A stretch of DNA of 64,000 bases. It comes from Microtetraspora niveoalba. GTDB lineage: Bacteria; Actinomycetota; Actinomycetes; Streptosporangiales; Streptosporangiaceae. Shown here in pieces: positions 61,103 through 64,000 of this stretch (position 1 is the stretch's first letter; each line of letters starts with the position of its first letter). The position numbers and the translations under genes are program-made. The notes beneath the pieces were generated by a model that saw nothing but the letters and a program-made list of their open reading frames with translations, made no database searches and was not told the origin of the DNA. Location of the stretch: the NCBI RefSeq assembly GCF_001570405.1, contig NZ_BBYM01000042.1, positions 1 to 64,000 of the forward strand, read 5' to 3'.

Positions 61103-62899
61103 TCACCCGTTCAGGAGCGCCTCGATGTCCGCGTATCCGGGCAGGTCGGCGGCCACCGGCCCGCCCTTCGCGACGGCCAGCGCGGTGGTCAGGGTCGCGC
61201 CCAGCGCCGCCCGGTACAGCAGGGAGCCGCAACTGATCCGGCGCACGCCCAGTTCCGCGAGCCGGGCCACGGTGTGCCGGCCCGGTACGAACAGGACGTT
61301 GAGCGGCAGGCCGACCCCGTCCACGAGTGCGCGGATGTGCTCCTCCTCCGCCACCGCGGGCACGAAGATCCCGTCGGCTCCCGCCTCCGCGTACGCCCTC
61401 GCTCTGGCCAGGGCCTCGTCCAGCATCCCCGACGCGGACGCGGGATCGCCCGCCCCGGGGATGTCCCCGGCCGAGGTGACGCCGAGCCAGAACGTGTCCG
61501 TCCGGGCGTTGACGAACATGTCCGGCACCCGTTCCTTGATCGCCGCCACCCGTTCCTGTACGGCGGTCACGGGGGCGAGCCGGCCGCCGGGCCGCCCGTC
61601 CTCCAGGTTCACCCCCACGACGCCGAGCGCGGCCAGTTCCGCGACCAGGTCCCCCACCTGCCGCGGGGTCCCCCCGAACCCGCCCTCGATGTCGACGGTG
61701 AGCAGGCACGGCAGCCCCGCCAGCCGCCGGGCCAGCTCGATCGTCTCCTCCCTGGTCTCCCCTTCGGCGTCCGGCTTCCCGGCCACTCCCGCCACACCGA
61801 GGCTCGTCGTCCCCAGCGCCGCGAACCCGGCCCGGGCCAGCACCGCCGCCGACCCGTAGTCCCACGCGTTCGGCAGCACCAGGGGATGCGGCTCGTGGTG
61901 CATCGCCCGGAACGCCTCGCAGGCCGGGTTCCGCCCCGTTCCGGCCGTACGGCCGGCACCCGGGGCGCTGCGGGCCTGCGCGAGGGCTTCGAGGACTCCG
62001 GCCGCCAGGGACAGGGCGATCCGGTCGCCGGGGCAGGGCCGGACGCCGTGACCGAAGGTGAGGTGAGGGGGACGCTCCCCCTCGACGCCTCCGGGGCGTT
62101 CCCCGTCGACGTCTCCGTTCGCGGCGACCAGGTCGAGCACCACTCCCGCGCCCGCCTCGATCACCACGCCGCCGAGCGTCACCCGTTCCGCGGCCACGCG
62201 GCGCATGACCTTGATCGGCGGGTCGAGGCGCAGGGTCTCCGCCAGCAGGTCGTCGATCCCGTCCGGATCGAGAGGGCCGGTCAGCCGCGAAGCGGCGTTG
62301 CGGATCAGGCCGGCGGTGGAGTCGCATCCCTGGACCAGCACCATGACGGTCGTGGCCAGGGCCCGGGGGCCGGGGTTCCCCAGCAGGTGGGCGAGCCGCT
62401 CCAGGGCCTCGTCCGCCGGGGCGTCCGGTCCGGTCCCGGGGAAGTACGCGTCGGCGATCACGCCGACGAGATCGGCGACGACCTCGTCCCCGCCCTCCGG
62501 TTCCGCCCCGTCCGCGGAGCCCACAGAGCCCATAGAGCCCGCCGGGGCGTTCGAGTCGGCGCGCAGCGCCGCCGCCAGCACCGCGACCGGGACCCTTCTG
62601 GAGATCGCGTCGAGGTCGGAGCCGTCCCGCAGCGCCGCCCGGGCCCGCCGCCGGGCCGCCGCGCGAAGCCGTACGGGATCCAGCGGCGCGAGCGCCTCGA
62701 CGGCGGCGCGGCGACGGTCGGCGTGGCGGCGGCCGTTGGTGAAACGGCTGACCGCGCCCCGCAGCCATGTCATGCCCGTCTCGCCGGAAGGCGCCTCCGC
62801 GACCGTGAACCGGTCGTCGGCGAGCACGGCGCACACGTCCGCGTACCGGCTGACTACCCACTGACCGCCCTCGAACCGGGGCGGGATGTCTGATGCCAT
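61103..62899 (-). CDS. Fusion of a short cytochrome P450-like domain and an isocitrate lyase/PEP mutase-family domain
   Basis: This is one uninterrupted frame of 598 residues. Residues 1-310 are P450-like: I-helix-like QGCDSTAGL (190-198), ExxR as ETLR (221-224) and heme loop TFGHGVRPCPGDRIA with Cys 289. The domain is shorter than usual, with a reduced N terminus and no C-terminal sheet after the heme helix. From about 330 a PEP mutase/isocitrate lyase-type barrel follows: VLPNAWDYGSAAVLARAGFA, TVDIEGGFGG, VNLEDG, NARTDTFWLG. ATG 62899 is preceded by GAGGG and by TAGCGT seven bases upstream. I know of no established enzyme of this layout; a deletion that fused two neighbouring genes is the main alternative. 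Confidence 0.75.
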   Translation of the reverse strand: MASDIPPRFEGGQWVVSRYADVCAVLADDRFTVAEAPSGETGMTWLRGAVSRFTNGRRHADRRRAAVEALAPLDPVRLRAAARRRARAALRDGSDLDAISRRVPVAVLAAALRADSNAPAGSMGSVGSADGAEPEGGDEVVADLVGVIADAYFPGTGPDAPADEALERLAHLLGNPGPRALATTVMVLVQGCDSTAGLIRNAASRLTGPLDPDGIDDLLAETLRLDPPIKVMRRVAAERVTLGGVVIEAGAGVVLDLVAANGDVDGERPGGVEGERPPHLTFGHGVRPCPGDRIALSLAAGVLEALAQARSAPGAGRTAGTGRNPACEAFRAMHHEPHPLVLPNAWDYGSAAVLARAGFAALGTTSLGVAGVAGKPDAEGETREETIELARRLAGLPCLLTVDIEGGFGGTPRQVGDLVAELAALGVVGVNLEDGRPGGRLAPVTAVQERVAAIKERVPDMFVNARTDTFWLGVTSAGDIPGAGDPASASGMLDEALARARAYAEAGADGIFVPAVAEEEHIRALVDGVGLPLNVLFVPGRHTVARLAELGVRRISCGSLLYRAALGATLTTALAVAKGGPVAADLPGYADIEALLNG

Positions 62900-62991
62900 G
62901 CCCTCGACGCTAGGCCCGGGACGTTTCGGCGCCCCCCGAAACGTCCCGTCGTCAGGCGGACGGACCGCGCGGCGGTGCCGGCGGCCCGCCC

Positions 62992-63042
62992 GGGGCACGG
63001 TCACGGCCGGGGCACGGTCACGGCCGGGGCACGGTCACGGCC
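62992..63042. repeat. Three perfect tandem copies of a 17-bp unit
   Basis: GGGGCACGGTCACGGCC is repeated exactly at 62992, 63009 and 63026 in the gap between the peroxidase stop and the P450-fusion start. Each unit contains GGTCAC. Function is unknown; it may be polymorphic. Confidence 0.85.
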
Positions 63043-63068
63043 GGCGGCCGTACAGCCGTCGTCAGCCG

Positions 63069-64000
63069 TCAGCCGAGGAGCCCGTCGCCCACCCAGCCGT
63101 TCGGGGCGCAGCCCGGCGGGATCGCGAAGACCGCCGAGCCGATCGGTACCGTCCACGCGTTCAGGAGGTCGGCCTCCGCCAGTTTCCGCTGGACGGGGAC
63201 GAACTGCCGTGAGATGTCGGCCTGGTACGACGCGAACAGCAGCCCGGTGGAGGACTTCCCGTCGGAGGTGACGCCCTCGTCGTAGTTGTACGGCCTCCGG
63301 AAGATCCTCAGCCCCGGGTCCTGGACGTGGGCCCGCCTGATGTGGGCGTACTCCGAGATGACCGGGAACCCGGCGGCGCCGAGCTTCTCGAAGTCCGGGT
63401 CGTCGTGCTCGGCCCGGCCGGTGAGGGGCGCGCCGTTGTCGAGACGGCGTCCCACGCTGAACTCCCTGGCCACCCGGTCGGCGGCGTCCCACGTCTCCAG
63501 GTCCATGTGGATGCGGCGCAGCACCAGGGTGGTGCCGCCGCGCAGCCACTCCGGGCCGTCGATGATCCAGACCGCGCGGTCGAAGTCCGCCGTCCCTGGC
63601 GCGGGGTTGACGGTCCCGTCGAGCTGGCCCATGAGGTTGCGCTGGGTCGTTCCCGGGGCCTGGATCTGCGCGCTCCTGCGGAATCCGCGCTGGGTCCAGC
63701 GCACCTTCGCGAACGCCCGCGCGTCCTTCACGATCATGCGGAGGGCGTGGGAGAGGGTGACGCCGTCGTCGGCGCAGATCTGCACCAGCAGGTCGCCGCC
63801 GCTCCACTGCTTCTCCAGCCGGTCGATCCCGAAGGCGGGCAGCGGAGCGACCGTCTCCGGGCGGAGGCTCTCGACCCCGGCCGCCGTGAACAGTCCGGGC
63901 CCGAACCCGAACGTGACGGTCAGCCGGGACGGGTCGAGCGCGAGCTCCGGTTCGACGTCGGCCAGGGCGGGCCGTCCCTGCGTGAGGCGGCGGGCGTCGT
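63069..64000 (-). CDS. DyP-type peroxidase (EfeB-like), partial at the window edge
   Basis: The frame is open to the right edge; 310 C-terminal residues are visible. TVTFGFGPGLF and WSGGDLLVQICADD are conserved dye-decolorising peroxidase segments; the GXXDG motif appears as GQLDGTVNP; the proximal heme His lies in YAHIRRAH; FRRPYNYDEG and LLFASYQADISRQFVPVQRK complete the family pattern. The start and any Tat signal lie outside the window, so whether it is exported (EfeB of an iron uptake system) or cytoplasmic cannot be told. Confidence 0.9.
   Translation of the reverse strand, partial: DARRLTQGRPALADVEPELALDPSRLTVTFGFGPGLFTAAGVESLRPETVAPLPAFGIDRLEKQWSGGDLLVQICADDGVTLSHALRMIVKDARAFAKVRWTQRGFRRSAQIQAPGTTQRNLMGQLDGTVNPAPGTADFDRAVWIIDGPEWLRGGTTLVLRRIHMDLETWDAADRVAREFSVGRRLDNGAPLTGRAEHDDPDFEKLGAAGFPVISEYAHIRRAHVQDPGLRIFRRPYNYDEGVTSDGKSSTGLLFASYQADISRQFVPVQRKLAEADLLNAWTVPIGSAVFAIPPGCAPNGWVGDGLLG

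Overview
The window is high-GC actinobacterial DNA: many GTG starts, several probably leaderless genes, a HrdB-type principal sigma factor, menaquinone synthesis, a GarA/FtsR/MerR/gcvP block in the order known from mycobacteria, and a DUF5999 gene. Gene content and protein style suggest the Streptosporangiales (Streptosporangium, Nonomuraea and Microbispora relatives), but this is inferred without database support. No tRNA, rRNA, CRISPR array, transposase, integrase or replication origin was recognised.

Layout. 1-8 kb: a methyltransferase, a family-4 glycosyltransferase behind a perfect CRP-type palindrome, a BON/SRPBCC protein, then a stretch of decaying genes. In that stretch an intact SmtB-type metal sensor with its operator sits beside a CDF metal exporter that has lost its first membrane helices and is frameshifted, and an ABC exporter is reduced to fragments. 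A WYL regulator and a divergent hydrolase share a perfect 29-bp operator. 8-20 kb: menaquinone genes (menF, then menB-menC-menD divergent from menE) mixed with lgt, an IMPACT-family protein, an AlkZ-like winged-helix protein, GntR and DedA. 20-22 kb: hrdB and its terminator. 22.6-27.7 kb: a MurNAc recovery operon (murQ, sugar ABC transporter, RpiR/MurR regulator) with repeated 12-bp candidate operator elements. 27.6-28.3 kb: a regulatory-looking gap with five tandem 19-bp units, hairpins and CRP-like sites ahead of a DUF5999 gene.

28.6-39 kb (mostly minus strand): small genes and gcvP behind a tandem glycine riboswitch, then MerR, bifunctional nuclease, FtsR-like MerR, GarA-like FHA protein, a mannose-1-phosphate guanylyltransferase fused to a degenerate phosphomannomutase, and a CDP-alcohol phosphatidyltransferase. 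39-45.5 kb: a two-component system, a PmtA-like methyltransferase, an HSL-type esterase, a GATase-like hydrolase with Ser in place of the catalytic Cys, and an Asp-box propeller plus MoaD-like pair.

45.9-55.6 kb is the most unusual part. Six consecutive plus-strand genes encode a membrane-anchored protein, a long Thr/Gly-rich exported protein, a 984-residue protein that joins a degenerate ECF sigma factor and zinc anti-sigma motif to a transmembrane helix and an external domain, a MinD/ParA ATPase resembling the mycobacterial ESX-1 protein EspI, a small membrane protein, and a Ser/Asp/Thr-rich exported protein. No ESX core gene is present. I regard this as a candidate undescribed envelope-sensing or export system.

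55.7-64 kb: thyX, a VOC protein with a low-complexity insert, a SnoaL-like protein behind paired operators, a family-2 glycosyltransferase with a second group-2 sigma factor, two small unknown proteins, a cytochrome P450/PEP-mutase-family fusion, and a DyP-type peroxidase cut by the window edge.
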